From Akkermansia muciniphila (GTDB taxonomy: Bacteria; Verrucomicrobiota; Verrucomicrobiia; Limisphaerales; UBA9464): a stretch of DNA of 64,000 nucleotides. The stretch is taken from positions 62,001 through 126,000 of the forward strand of contig CAMDGV010000003.1 of NCBI GenBank assembly GCA_945898055.1, given 5' to 3'. The translations under genes were made by a program, and so were the position numbers. Numbering within the stretch: position 1 is the first letter of the stretch; each line of letters starts with the position of its first letter. Shown piece by piece: positions 56,705-63,912 of the stretch. The notes below the pieces were generated by a model that was not told the DNA's origin, made no database searches, and saw nothing but the letters and a program-made list of their open reading frames with translations.

Positions 56705-57718
56705 ATGTCCCTCTCTCTTCACAGCGTTCAAATTCTTACTCTCGCGACGCTGCTCGCCATGCCGTTCGTTCGCGCCGAAGTGAATGTCGTTGAGAAAGTC
56801 GATACGGATGTCTACTTCCACGAAGGTGACCTCGGCCGCTATGGCCATTGCAACAACGGTTGGATCATCTTTAGCGACTACGTCTTGATGATTGATGCGA
56901 ACTTCCCCTCTGGCGCTCAAGTCGTGTTACCGAAAATCAAGGCGATGACCGACAAGCCCATTAAGTTTGCTTTCGACACGCACCACCATGGCGACCACGC
57001 CTATGGCAACCAAGTCATGCACGAGGCCGGCGCGACGATCGTGGGCCACTCGGGCGTGCTGACAGAGATGAAGAAATATGAGACGAACTACTTTACCGGC
57101 AAAGGATCTGGCCCTTGGGAAAGCGCGGCGAAAAATCGCAAGGATGTCGCCGCTAGCAAACTCCGCCCGCCGAGCCTGCTTTTCGAGCAAAAGATGGCCT
57201 TTGACGACGGAACGCACCGCGTCGAGCTGCTTCACTTCGGCGTCGCTCACACCCACGGCGACGGTTGGGCGTGGTTGCCCAAGGAGCGGGTTATTTTCAC
57301 TGGTGACGCCTGCGTAAACGGTCCTTACAACTACGTGGGCGACGGCAATATCCACGAGTGGATTAAGACCTTGGACAAGGTCATCGCTCTCAAGCCACTG
57401 AAAGTCTGCCCCGCACACGGGCCCAGCGGTGGTCCAGAGATGTTGACGAATCAGCAGCAGTACTTCAAATCCCTCCTCGCCGAGGTGAAAAAGCTCAAAG
57501 TCGCCGGTAAAACCGCCGCCGAAGTGCAAGCCGCCTCCGATACCATTAAAGAAACGCTCCGCAGAGACGAACGTATCGCCCACTATATTGGCTCGATGTT
57601 CTTCGAGGCGCAGGTGGAGAAAGTATGGAGGGAACTGAAGGGAGCCGCTTTCCCGCCAAAGAAGCAGGCGCAAGTACAACCGGCTAAACTCAAAACCAAG
57701 ACCCTTGTGATGCGCTAA
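56705..57718 (+). CDS. secreted MBL-fold metallo-hydrolase
   Basis: Metallo-beta-lactamase-fold hydrolase of 337 residues with a signal peptide (cut near VRA, residue 24). The metal-binding motif is HHHGDH (His93-His98), with further ligands likely in HFGVAHTHGDGWAWLP, FTGDACVNG and PAHGPSGGPEML. A long helical C-terminus (about 245-325) is rich in lysine. The family covers lactamases, lactonases and glyoxalase II; the substrate is open. Spaced 78 bp from the oxidoreductase gene. Confidence 0.88.
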   Translation: MSLSLHSVQILTLATLLAMPFVRAEVNVVEKVDTDVYFHEGDLGRYGHCNNGWIIFSDYVLMIDANFPSGAQVVLPKIKAMTDKPIKFAFDTHHHGDHAYGNQVMHEAGATIVGHSGVLTEMKKYETNYFTGKGSGPWESAAKNRKDVAASKLRPPSLLFEQKMAFDDGTHRVELLHFGVAHTHGDGWAWLPKERVIFTGDACVNGPYNYVGDGNIHEWIKTLDKVIALKPLKVCPAHGPSGGPEMLTNQQQYFKSLLAEVKKLKVAGKTAAEVQAASDTIKETLRRDERIAHYIGSMFFEAQVEKVWRELKGAAFPPKKQAQVQPAKLKTKTLVMR

Positions 57719-57848
57719 TCAGAGTTCGCTCCTCGCGGATGGGAAAGAAGGGAACCAAAAGTTAAAGTCCTTGTTGAAAGCGAGGGGTCAGGGTTCTTAC
57801 GCTCTTTGCACTGTCAATTTTATCCGCTCCAATGCCTCAATTCCTAGT

Positions 57849-59027
57849 ATGATCCCCTTTTCTCTCTTTTCCTCTCGCCACTTTTTCTCCGCTATCATCA
57901 CTGCAACTGCAGTTACTGCTCTTACTTTAAGCAGTGGTTGCAAGCCCTCGCCCTCCACTGAGGCCAGTGCAACAATTAAGGTCGGAGAATACGCCTCACT
58001 TACTGGCACCGAAGCAACTTTCGGGGTCTCTTCTCATGAGGGAACAGTCCTTGCAGTGGAAGAAATAAACAAAGCTGGAGGGATTCTCGGCAAACAAGTG
58101 GAATTGTTTCACGAGGACAACCGTTCGACCGCTGGCGAGTCTGTCACGATTGTTAAAAAGTTTATCAGTCGAGATGGAGTTGTGGCAGTTTTAGGTGAAG
58201 TGGCTTCGGGGCGTTCTCTTGAAGCGGCTCCAGTGTGCCAAGCGGCTGGGATTCCGATGATTTCACCTTCGTCCACTAATCCTAAAGTCACCGAAATCGG
58301 CGACTACATTTTTCGCGTCTGTTTTACCGATCCCTTCCAAGGCAAACTGATTTCTGACTTTGCTTGGAAAGCGCTCAAACTAAAGCGAGTTGCCGTTTTC
58401 TCTGATGTTTCATCGGCCTACGGCGATGGTCTTAGACAGTATTTCAGCGATGCTTTTAAAGCGTCGGGAGGCCAGATTATCGTCGAACAAAAATATTCGT
58501 CGAAGGACAAGGATTTTAAGGCTCAATTGACGGCGATTAAGGCGACCAATCCAGATGGTATTTGCATCCCCGGTTACTATAACGAAGTCGGATTGATTGT
58601 GAAGCAAGCCCGCGAATTAGGGATTATGGTTCCCCTCTTTGGAGGGGACGGATGGGAAGCTCCTGAACTCATCCAGATCGGTGGCGCAGAAGCTCTAAAG
58701 AACACCTATTACTCCACCCATTTTTCTCCGATTCAAGAGACCCCTGAAGCTAAGAAATTTGTCTCTTCCTACAAGGCTCGTTATAGCGGTAAAACACCCG
58801 ATGCAATGGCGGCCCTAGGGTATGATTCAATGTTGGTTCTTGCTGATTCAATCAAACGCGCCGGTTCTACTGAGCCTAAAAAATTAAAAGCTGCCTTGGC
58901 CGCAACGGATATGATCGGTGCTTCAGGTCGTACTCGGATGGATGCAAAGCGCGACTCACCGAAGGCTGCGGTCATTATTACTGTGGAAAATGGGCAGTTC
59001 AAATTCCTGCAAACGGTTGAACCTTAA
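57849..59027 (+). CDS. branched-chain amino-acid/amide ABC substrate-binding lipoprotein
   Basis: Periplasmic ligand-binding protein of the LivJ/LivK family, 392 residues from the ATG at 57849. Signal peptide with lipobox TLSSGC; the body shows IKVGEYASLTGTEATFGVSSHEG, GGILGKQVELFHEDNRS, VAVLGEVASGRSLEAAPVCQAAGIPMISPSSTNPKVTE and FRVCFTDPFQG, all typical. No Liv permease or ATPase genes are adjacent on either side, so it is an orphan binding protein; the rest of the transporter may be elsewhere. Confidence 0.9.
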   Translation: MIPFSLFSSRHFFSAIITATAVTALTLSSGCKPSPSTEASATIKVGEYASLTGTEATFGVSSHEGTVLAVEEINKAGGILGKQVELFHEDNRSTAGESVTIVKKFISRDGVVAVLGEVASGRSLEAAPVCQAAGIPMISPSSTNPKVTEIGDYIFRVCFTDPFQGKLISDFAWKALKLKRVAVFSDVSSAYGDGLRQYFSDAFKASGGQIIVEQKYSSKDKDFKAQLTAIKATNPDGICIPGYYNEVGLIVKQARELGIMVPLFGGDGWEAPELIQIGGAEALKNTYYSTHFSPIQETPEAKKFVSSYKARYSGKTPDAMAALGYDSMLVLADSIKRAGSTEPKKLKAALAATDMIGASGRTRMDAKRDSPKAAVIITVENGQFKFLQTVEP

Positions 59028-59059
59028 ACCGCACTTATCTTAAGCCATCGAAAGGCGAA

Positions 59060-59400
59060 ATAGACTTAGAAGTTTCGTCGACCTCCAATCAGCGCTCCTG
59101 CCCTCGCCCCAACGAGCACTGCTCTTGTTCGTGTTGCTTGGGTGAGGGTGCGGACGGAGCGATCCGAGATCCTACGCCCGGACGGGCTGTGAATAATTCC
59201 ACGGCAGCCAGGCACTGCCGCTATCTCGCTGCTCTCGAGCCTCTCCACGACTTCATGTAAGGTGAGGTGATGAAATGAGAACGCCGCCCCTCAAGCCTGC
59301 GGAACTGGACAGGGTGCGTTCTGTCCTTCGGCCCCATCCCTCGCCTTCCCTCCCCACAAACAAAAGGTGTTGACACCCTTTTTGGATTCGCAATCCAAGC
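59060..59400. repeat. possible interspersed non-coding element
   Basis: Between the binding-protein gene and the winged-helix gene, and running into the latter's 3' end, the composition and codon pattern change. A compact stem GGACAG-N8-CTGTCC lies near 59307-59326. No gene is supportable. The texture (open on the minus strand for 60 codons, no motif) suggests a dispersed element, but I found no second copy in this window to prove it. Confidence 0.3.
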
Positions 59401-59843
59401 CGCCAAAAACTGGAACGAGGAGCCGAAAATATGTGTCCACAAAATGGACACTCAAGTGGCGCACTCCAATTGATATGGCCTCGTCTGAAATGCTCCCAGA
59501 GGCGGGCTACATCGGATTTGGGGACCCCAGAACATCGGGCATAAACCCTCGGCGTCACCTCAATCTCTGAAGGGGCCTGAACCATTTGTCGCCATTGTTC
59601 AACCAGTTCCCGATCCGAGCGAAGGCGCCACCGCCGTTTAGACGGTTCCTTGGTCAAAAGACCACTCCCCTTTAATTCGTCCCACAGGATGCCCCACCCT
59701 CGAGGCGTCAACCGGGTCAGCCGCCTCAGTTCTGCCGGGTAGGCTGGCCGTTGAGCTAGATGCGCCATGATCCGTTCCAGACTGGGTTTGCCGGCGGCAT
59801 AAATTTGGGCATTTAGATGCGTTTCAAAAGTGTCTGCAGCCAT
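59253..59843 (-). CDS. winged-helix-like protein with CxxC motif, unknown function
   Basis: Protein of 196 residues, not recognised. The N-terminal 75 residues (PSLERIMAHLAQRPAYPAEL, TPRGWGILWDELKGSGLLTK) look like a winged-helix DNA-binding fold. A second helical part follows and then CPFCGH (about 131-136), a possible half zinc site. From about residue 150 the sequence becomes Gly/Arg/Ser-rich and coincides with the putative dispersed element, so the natural C-terminus may have been replaced. A palindrome lies 5 bp before its start, hinting at self-regulation. Same strand as the HD gene upstream (122 bp). Confidence 0.55.
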   Translation of the reverse strand: MAADTFETHLNAQIYAAGKPSLERIMAHLAQRPAYPAELRRLTRLTPRGWGILWDELKGSGLLTKEPSKRRWRLRSDRELVEQWRQMVQAPSEIEVTPRVYARCSGVPKSDVARLWEHFRRGHINWSAPLECPFCGHIFSAPRSSFWRLGLRIQKGCQHLLFVGREGEGWGRRTERTLSSSAGLRGGVLISSPHLT

Positions 59844-59848
59844 TCCTT

Positions 59849-59862
59849 CAGGTTATTACCTG
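59849..59862 (-). promoter_or_regulatory. dyad CAGGT-TATT-ACCTG at the winged-helix gene start
   Basis: Perfect 5-bp arms around TATT, 5 bp upstream of the ATG. On the minus strand TTGACA directly precedes it. The position suits an operator bound by the gene's own winged-helix product, but no clear -10 box is seen. Confidence 0.35.
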
Positions 59863-59950
59863 TGTCAACCCAGCCTATTCCATCCAAGTGCCATAGACCC
59901 AACCCACGTGGTACCCATGATTGTGGCTACGTGGGCGGACTGATCTGAAA

Positions 59951-59967
59951 AGGCGATGAGAACGCCT
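59951..59967 (-). terminator. hairpin at the HD-gene stop codon
   Basis: AGGCG (59951-59955) pairs with CGCCT (59963-59967). Read on the minus strand, the stem begins inside the HD gene's TAG and is followed by TTTC. A short Rho-independent terminator is plausible. Confidence 0.45.
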
Positions 59968-60514
59968 ACGGATTAAAAATGTGTTGGTAGGGGAAAACCT
60001 TTGCTCGTGCACGCCGAGTTGCCGCTTCGACAAACGCGGATTCTCTGGCGAGGGGAGTGCCGAGCCATTCAACCCGAACCTCGACACCCGCGATCCGAGG
60101 CAAGTCAAGTCGGTCGCTGTCCCAGCAAGCCATCACTGTCGGAACCTCGGGGATTCGCCCCCCTGTGTGGGTTCGACAAGCTTTCTCCAATAAGACGAGG
60201 CCGTCAGTATCCATCGGGAGAAGGCCCTGCTGGGACAAATCCTGAACCAACACAGCAGCCCGAGCCCCATGCTTAGGATCGATGAGATCATTCCGTCGGC
60301 AGGAGTCGTGCAGGACGGCAAAACTGCTGACAACATCCCTCCGGATCTCAGGGTTTGACGCAGCCAGTCGCAGACCGTTCTCCAGAACCCGAGCCCAATG
60401 ACTTGCTCCATGCAAGCTCACCCACCGCAACCGATATCGAAGGCGAACCCAATCTACACACCGCTGCAAAACCAAAGCCCAATCAGGATCGATCTCCGGG
60501 GGGATATGTTCCAC
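59966..60514 (-). CDS. HD-domain phosphohydrolase-like protein
   Basis: Protein of 182 residues with metal-ligand spacing of an HD phosphohydrolase: His35 and His39 in LHGASHWARV, His69-Asp70 in FAVLHDSCRRND, His116 in CRTHTGGR, and Asp132/Asp134 in CWDSDRLDLPR. This order matches a known family of small bacterial HD proteins (H-G-x-x-HW-A-R-V ... CWD-x-DRLDL). The substrate is unknown. It is divergent from a tyrosine/dual-specificity phosphatase gene, with about 190 bp between likely starts. A terminator-like hairpin covers its stop. Confidence 0.8.
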   Translation of the reverse strand: MEHIPPEIDPDWALVLQRCVDWVRLRYRLRWVSLHGASHWARVLENGLRLAASNPEIRRDVVSSFAVLHDSCRRNDLIDPKHGARAAVLVQDLSQQGLLPMDTDGLVLLEKACRTHTGGRIPEVPTVMACWDSDRLDLPRIAGVEVRVEWLGTPLARESAFVEAATRRARAKVFPYQHIFNP

Positions 60515-60701
60515 GCGGTCGAGGGTAGTCGAATTGAGTCAAACAAACCCAGTCCTTTCGATCCACAAAGCGCGTCGAAAGAACCCTGCCCATTGTCCAG
60601 AAAGACTCAGACCTGAAACCGCGCGAGTCTTCGACCAAGAGCCCATATTACCACCCCAATTTGACACCCATGCTAAGGTGATTTTCCGTTTCTCTCCCCA
60701 A

Positions 60702-61244
60702 ATGCGACACCAAAAAAAAGCCCATATCACCGCCCCCTTCCGAGACTGGGTTCCCCGGCTCCAAATCGGACGTGCCTATCGCCCGGGCTACGATTCGAAG
60801 CAGTTGATCACAACGTCAGAATCGGTCCAGGATTGGATTCTCGGAGTCAAAGCACTCGGAGTGCGTTCTGTGATCAGCCTGCTGAGCGAGCCGGAACTTC
60901 AATGGTATGAGCACCTGCCAGGAGGCCTTTTGGGAATCTATCAGTCGACCGGCCTTAGAACCTTCAGTTTACCGGTTCCCTTGGACATCCCCGGTGTTTT
61001 GACTCCCAACCATTTGGAACAACTTGAGGCCGCCTTCGAAAGGCTCCCCCGACCGCTGGTGATCCACTGCAGTGCCGGATTGATTCGCAGCGGGGCGGCC
61101 GTCGCTCATTTGGTCCAAAAGATCTCTCTAATCACTTCTCCCGAGATGCCTTCCGTGGACCCGGAGATCCTTCGCCGTCGGATAACGTCGGGATCGACGG
61201 GGTCGACGGGGTCGCCCGCGATTGCGGCGGTCACGCCGACATGA
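60702..61244 (+). CDS. tyrosine/dual-specificity phosphatase-like protein
   Basis: Cysteine phosphatase of 180 residues from the ATG at 60702; a GTG at 60678 is also open. The P-loop is IHCSAGLIRSG, giving nucleophile Cys123 and Arg129 (C-x5-R). Upstream, ALGVRSVISLLSEPELQWYEHLP and TFSLPVPLDIPGVLTPNHLEQLEAAF match DSP/Cdc14-like small bacterial phosphatases; an Asp in PLDIPG may be the general acid. The last about 15 residues (SGSTGSTGSPAIAAVTPT) come from a GGGGTCGAC-like microrepeat that runs into an IS remnant, so the natural end may be lost. Divergent from the HD gene. Confidence 0.75.
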   Translation: MRHQKKAHITAPFRDWVPRLQIGRAYRPGYDSKQLITTSESVQDWILGVKALGVRSVISLLSEPELQWYEHLPGGLLGIYQSTGLRTFSLPVPLDIPGVLTPNHLEQLEAAFERLPRPLVIHCSAGLIRSGAAVAHLVQKISLITSPEMPSVDPEILRRRITSGSTGSTGSPAIAAVTPT

Positions 61245-61478
61245 AGACAGCTACTTGTTAAGGACGAATCAGTTCGGGAAATATCGCGGAGAGTTGTGGA
61301 ACCAGTTTATGCGGTTGGTGGAGGTCAAAGAGGCGTTCGGAAACCTGAAGGAGATCCAAGCATCTGGCCGTGGCACCGGGATGCCCACCGGATCGAGGCG
61401 CATAGGTTCGTCTGCTTTTTGGCCTACTGCCTGCAGTTAAGCCTGAAGGTCCGGATGGAGCGGAGGGCGCTGGACTGA
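61237..61478 (+). pseudogene. IS1634-type transposase C-terminal remnant
   Basis: Two frames joined by one shift near 61346 give a match to the C-terminal catalytic part of IS1634/IS4-group transposases: DSYLLRTNQ, then LWNQFMRLVEVKEAFGNLKG, then HRIEAHRFVCFLAYCLQLSL. The invariant Glu of the family's E-x6-(K/R) region is visible in VKEAF or RIEAH. Only about 80 of the usual 500-plus residues remain, no terminal repeats are seen, and the fragment abuts the phosphatase gene's 3' end. Confidence 0.75.
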
Positions 61479-61523
61479 CTTAAATAAAAAAGTAGTTAAC
61501 TATAAAATAGATGAGTGAGAATA

Positions 61524-61697
61524 ATGAACAAGAATGAGCCAAATAAAAGAGTTTTAAATGAATTAATCGACGAATTAATCAGAGCCACAGTTCAAGACGA
61601 CTTAAATCTTAAATTATTAGATAAGTCTATTGATGCAGACTCGGTTAGTTATTCAGTTCATCTAGCTAAAACAATTAAAGAATTCATAAGTGAATAA
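61524..61697 (+). CDS. 57-residue AT-rich small protein, unknown
   Basis: Open frame from the ATG at 61524, acidic and helical (KNEPNKRVLNELIDELIRAT, KTIKEFISE). It is very AT-rich compared with all surroundings. GTGAG lies upstream at a plausible distance. A second open frame starts with GTG at 61690, overlapping by 8 bases, which looks like a coupled two-gene unit such as a toxin-antitoxin pair, but I recognise neither protein. Confidence 0.4.
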   Translation: MNKNEPNKRVLNELIDELIRATVQDDLNLKLLDKSIDADSVSYSVHLAKTIKEFISE

Positions 61698-61842
61698 AGT
61701 TAGATTAACTAAAGCCCGGGATTTGCTTAAGAGGGTTGATGTATTTAATCAAAGCGTTGCTTTACCGCTCTACGTCAAAAAAGCAATTTCCTATCAATTG
61801 CTTCTGCTGGGATGGCAGGCGAGAGGCCTACCCCACTCTTGA
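61690..61842 (+). CDS. 50-residue basic small protein, possibly truncated
   Basis: GTG-start frame overlapping the preceding small gene by 8 bases. The first 37 residues (NKVRLTKARDLLKRVDVFNQ, then LPLYVKKAISYQLLLLGW) look like a coherent helical protein. The last ten codons fall in GC-richer sequence that also carries the end of the pglX relic on the other strand, so the gene is probably cut off at its 3' side. Function unknown. Confidence 0.35.
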   Translation: MNKVRLTKARDLLKRVDVFNQSVALPLYVKKAISYQLLLLGWQARGLPHS

Positions 61843-61975
61843 AAGACTGGAAAGAAAGGGTGGTGAGGTAGTCGGACGTCTGCGCGGTGAGCACGTAATC
61901 GAGCTTGCGCGTGACCGCCTCCATGAGCTGGCGGCGGACGGCCGGGGCGAAGGTCTTGAGGGCCGGGGTGTTCAT
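61775..61975 (-). pseudogene. 5' fragment of a BREX-type pglX methyltransferase gene
   Basis: The first about 37 residues (MNTPALKTFAPAVRRQLMEA, then TRKLDYVLTAQTSDYL) match the N-terminus of PglX, the adenine methyltransferase of BREX phage-defence systems, which is normally over 1000 residues. After that the frame runs into unrelated sequence and stops at 61775. The start codon overlaps the end of the Fic relic. Only the leader helix region survives; no methyltransferase motif (NPPY) remains, so it cannot be functional. Confidence 0.65.
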
Positions 61976-62569
61976 CCGGGGCGCTTTGATTCCAAAGTTT
62001 TCGCCGCCTCCCGGTCATAAACAATGACCCTGACTTCCTCGACGGTGAATTTGATGCCTTCGATGAAATTGGAGAAATACGCTTCCCAGAAGGCGCGGTT
62101 TTCCAATTCCGTAGGCGAGAGGGTCTTGGGTTCATCGCCGCCGTGAGCCCGCGCAATCTGCATGTTTTCCAGAATGGCTCTTGCCTGGCTCGAGGTGAAC
62201 ACCTCGTTACCCTCTTCCAAGGGTATCCGAGTGTCATCAGTCTGTGGTTTGGGACCACGCCAGATACGAATCTCCAATCTAGGAAGTTTCCGTACCGGGG
62301 CCACGGCACCCGGCAAGGTGAGGTGAAGTTTGCCGCCCGGCGAAACATCGGCTTCCAAAGCAGAACGGTGACTGATCAACGCGCCGGGCTAAAAATGAGC
62401 GGCGATTTCAAGACGGTGCCGGCGCACGATTTCCCCTAGTGGCGAAGTCAAGTCATCGGTGTAAAGCAGTCATCGGTGTAAAGCTTGGAGGCAATCTTCC
62501 GCATCTTCCCACTTTTACGGCGCGTGAGATTTCAGCGGAACGAGAGGCAATGGCGAAGACGATGGCCAT
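61972..62569 (-). pseudogene. decayed AbiEi-like/Fic-family gene, truncated
   Basis: Reading the minus strand from ATG 62569 through three lesions gives one continuous protein. MAIVFAIASRSAEISRAVKVG is followed by a -1 shift near 62508, then MRKIASKLYTDDL. A 17-bp tandem duplication (62451-62484) shifts frame next. SPLGEIVRRHRLEIAAHF then meets a TAG (62389-62391) in place of a sense codon, followed by PGALISHRSALEADVSPGG. The Fic leader YFSNFIEGIKFTVEEVRVIV comes after. The frame ends at KRPG, just where Fic proteins continue D-x-H-D, fused to the pglX start. The catalytic HPFx(D/E)GN motif is absent. The N-terminus resembles the winged-helix AbiEi-like domain found ahead of some Fic proteins. 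Confidence 0.7.
62451..62484. repeat. 17-bp direct tandem duplication
   Basis: AGTCATCGGTGTAAAGC occurs at 62451-62467 and again at 62468-62484 without gap. Removing one copy restores the reading frame of the Fic-type relic across this point, so the duplication is an inactivating mutation. Confidence 0.85.
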
Positions 62570-62610
62570 AACAATTCATATGATTACGAAGCCGTGAGGA
62601 GTCTCAAGAA

Positions 62611-63459
62611 TTATGCCTCTGCGTTCAAAGCCTTCTTTAACCGCAACAATTGACGAAGTAATGGCTCCATCTCGGTAAGAGGAATCATATTAGGCCCATC
62701 GCTTAGGGCAGTATCTGGATCGGGATGGGTTTCGATAAACAGACCCGAAACGCCGGAGACCACCGCGCATCGCGCTAAAACGGGTGCGAACTCGCGCTGA
62801 CCGCCCGAGCGATCACCCTGCCCGCCGGGTAACTGAACCGAATGGGTGGCATCAAAGACAGTTGGGAATCCAAGTTGAGCCAGAAGCGGTATCGAACGCA
62901 TATCGGCTACTAAATTGTTGTAGCCGAAGGTTGTTCCACGTTCGGTGACCAAGATTTGCTCCGCCCCGCCTTCGGAGGCTTTGGCCACCACGTTCTTCAT
63001 GTCGCCAGGTGCTAAAAATTGACCCTTTTTAATATTTACAATTCGACCGGTCGAAACAGCCGCGTGGATTAGATCTGTTTGCCGACATAAGAACGCTGGA
63101 ATCTGGAGAACATCACACACTTTCCCGGCAGCGACAGCTTGTTCCACCGTGTGAACATCGGTCAGCAAGGGTACTCCGGTTGCGATCCTGACCCTTTGAA
63201 GTATCGCTAATCCTTCCTCTAATCCAGGGCCGCGGAAGGATTGGCCTGAGGATCGATTCGCTTTGTCAAAACTGGCTTTAAACACGAAGGGAATCTTTAA
63301 TCGTCTACAGGTCGCTTTCAAAGAGCTCGCTACTTTTAAGCACAGTGCTTCGCTCTCGATGACACAGGGTCCAGAGATGAGAAACAAACGACGCGGATCA
63401 TTTAACGCACGCCAGAGTTTTGAATTGTCAGCAGGCACGCGCAGGTGATCGGCCCCCAT
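62611..63459 (-). CDS. kdsA: KDO 8-phosphate synthase
   Basis: Condenses phosphoenolpyruvate with arabinose 5-phosphate to KDO-8-phosphate for LPS inner core, evidence of a Gram-negative envelope. The 282-residue protein has [83 protein letters not shown] and a closing [19 protein letters not shown]. Cys32 in GPCVIES marks the metal-dependent class (as in Aquifex); the E. coli enzyme has Asn there. The nearby genes are unrelated, and 453 bp separate it from the next start. Confidence 0.95.
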   Translation of the reverse strand: MGADHLRVPADNSKLWRALNDPRRLFLISGPCVIESEALCLKVASSLKATCRRLKIPFVFKASFDKANRSSGQSFRGPGLEEGLAILQRVRIATGVPLLTDVHTVEQAVAAGKVCDVLQIPAFLCRQTDLIHAAVSTGRIVNIKKGQFLAPGDMKNVVAKASEGGAEQILVTERGTTFGYNNLVADMRSIPLLAQLGFPTVFDATHSVQLPGGQGDRSGGQREFAPVLARCAVVSGVSGLFIETHPDPDTALSDGPNMIPLTEMEPLLRQLLRLKKALNAEA

Positions 63460-63912
63460 TCTCCCCTTGGCAACCCTAGAGTTTGCAATTTTCGGTGTCA
63501 GTCCCGGTGGACCCTGCTAAATCGAATCTGGTCGTGGCGAGATCGCCTTAGTTGATTCCATGGTGGAGAAAAGCTAAGCTGACTCCTTAATTACCTCATG
63601 GCGCGGAGGCATCCCTGAGATCCTTTGCATACTGACTCCACCGTTCCTTTTCCCAAGGGATCTTTTACCAACCTCAAGAGTGGGAGTGGCAGAACCGATA
63701 AATGCCCGAACTTTTGTTTACCCTAAAAACGGCAGTTCCGGGCAGATTGCACTGGGGAAGGAGTGAGAAAGGGCTCTCGATACCTCGTCTACGATCGGTT
63801 CGATCGACCGGTGCCTTGCCTCCATTTTTTGGTTCCTGAGCAGTTAAATTTTTGACCTCTTGAGGTTGTACTTGCGGTGAAGGCGTCTCTGCGAGTAGTT
63901 GGAATGAGCCAT
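63460..63912. other. intergenic stretch between kdsA and a divergent gene
   Basis: I see no gene on either strand. The segment should hold the promoters for kdsA (minus) and for the gene beginning at 63.9 kb (plus). TTGACC near 63853 resembles a -35 box, but no matching -10 box was found. Confidence 0.45.

Noticed and set aside
60165..60185. GGGTTCGACAAGC, resembling a tRNA T-loop
   Set aside because: It is inside the HD gene and no acceptor or anticodon stem can be folded around it.
61794..62348. 184-codon minus-strand frame through the Fic/pglX relics
   Set aside because: It is an out-of-frame reading of both relics; the family matches lie in the other frames.
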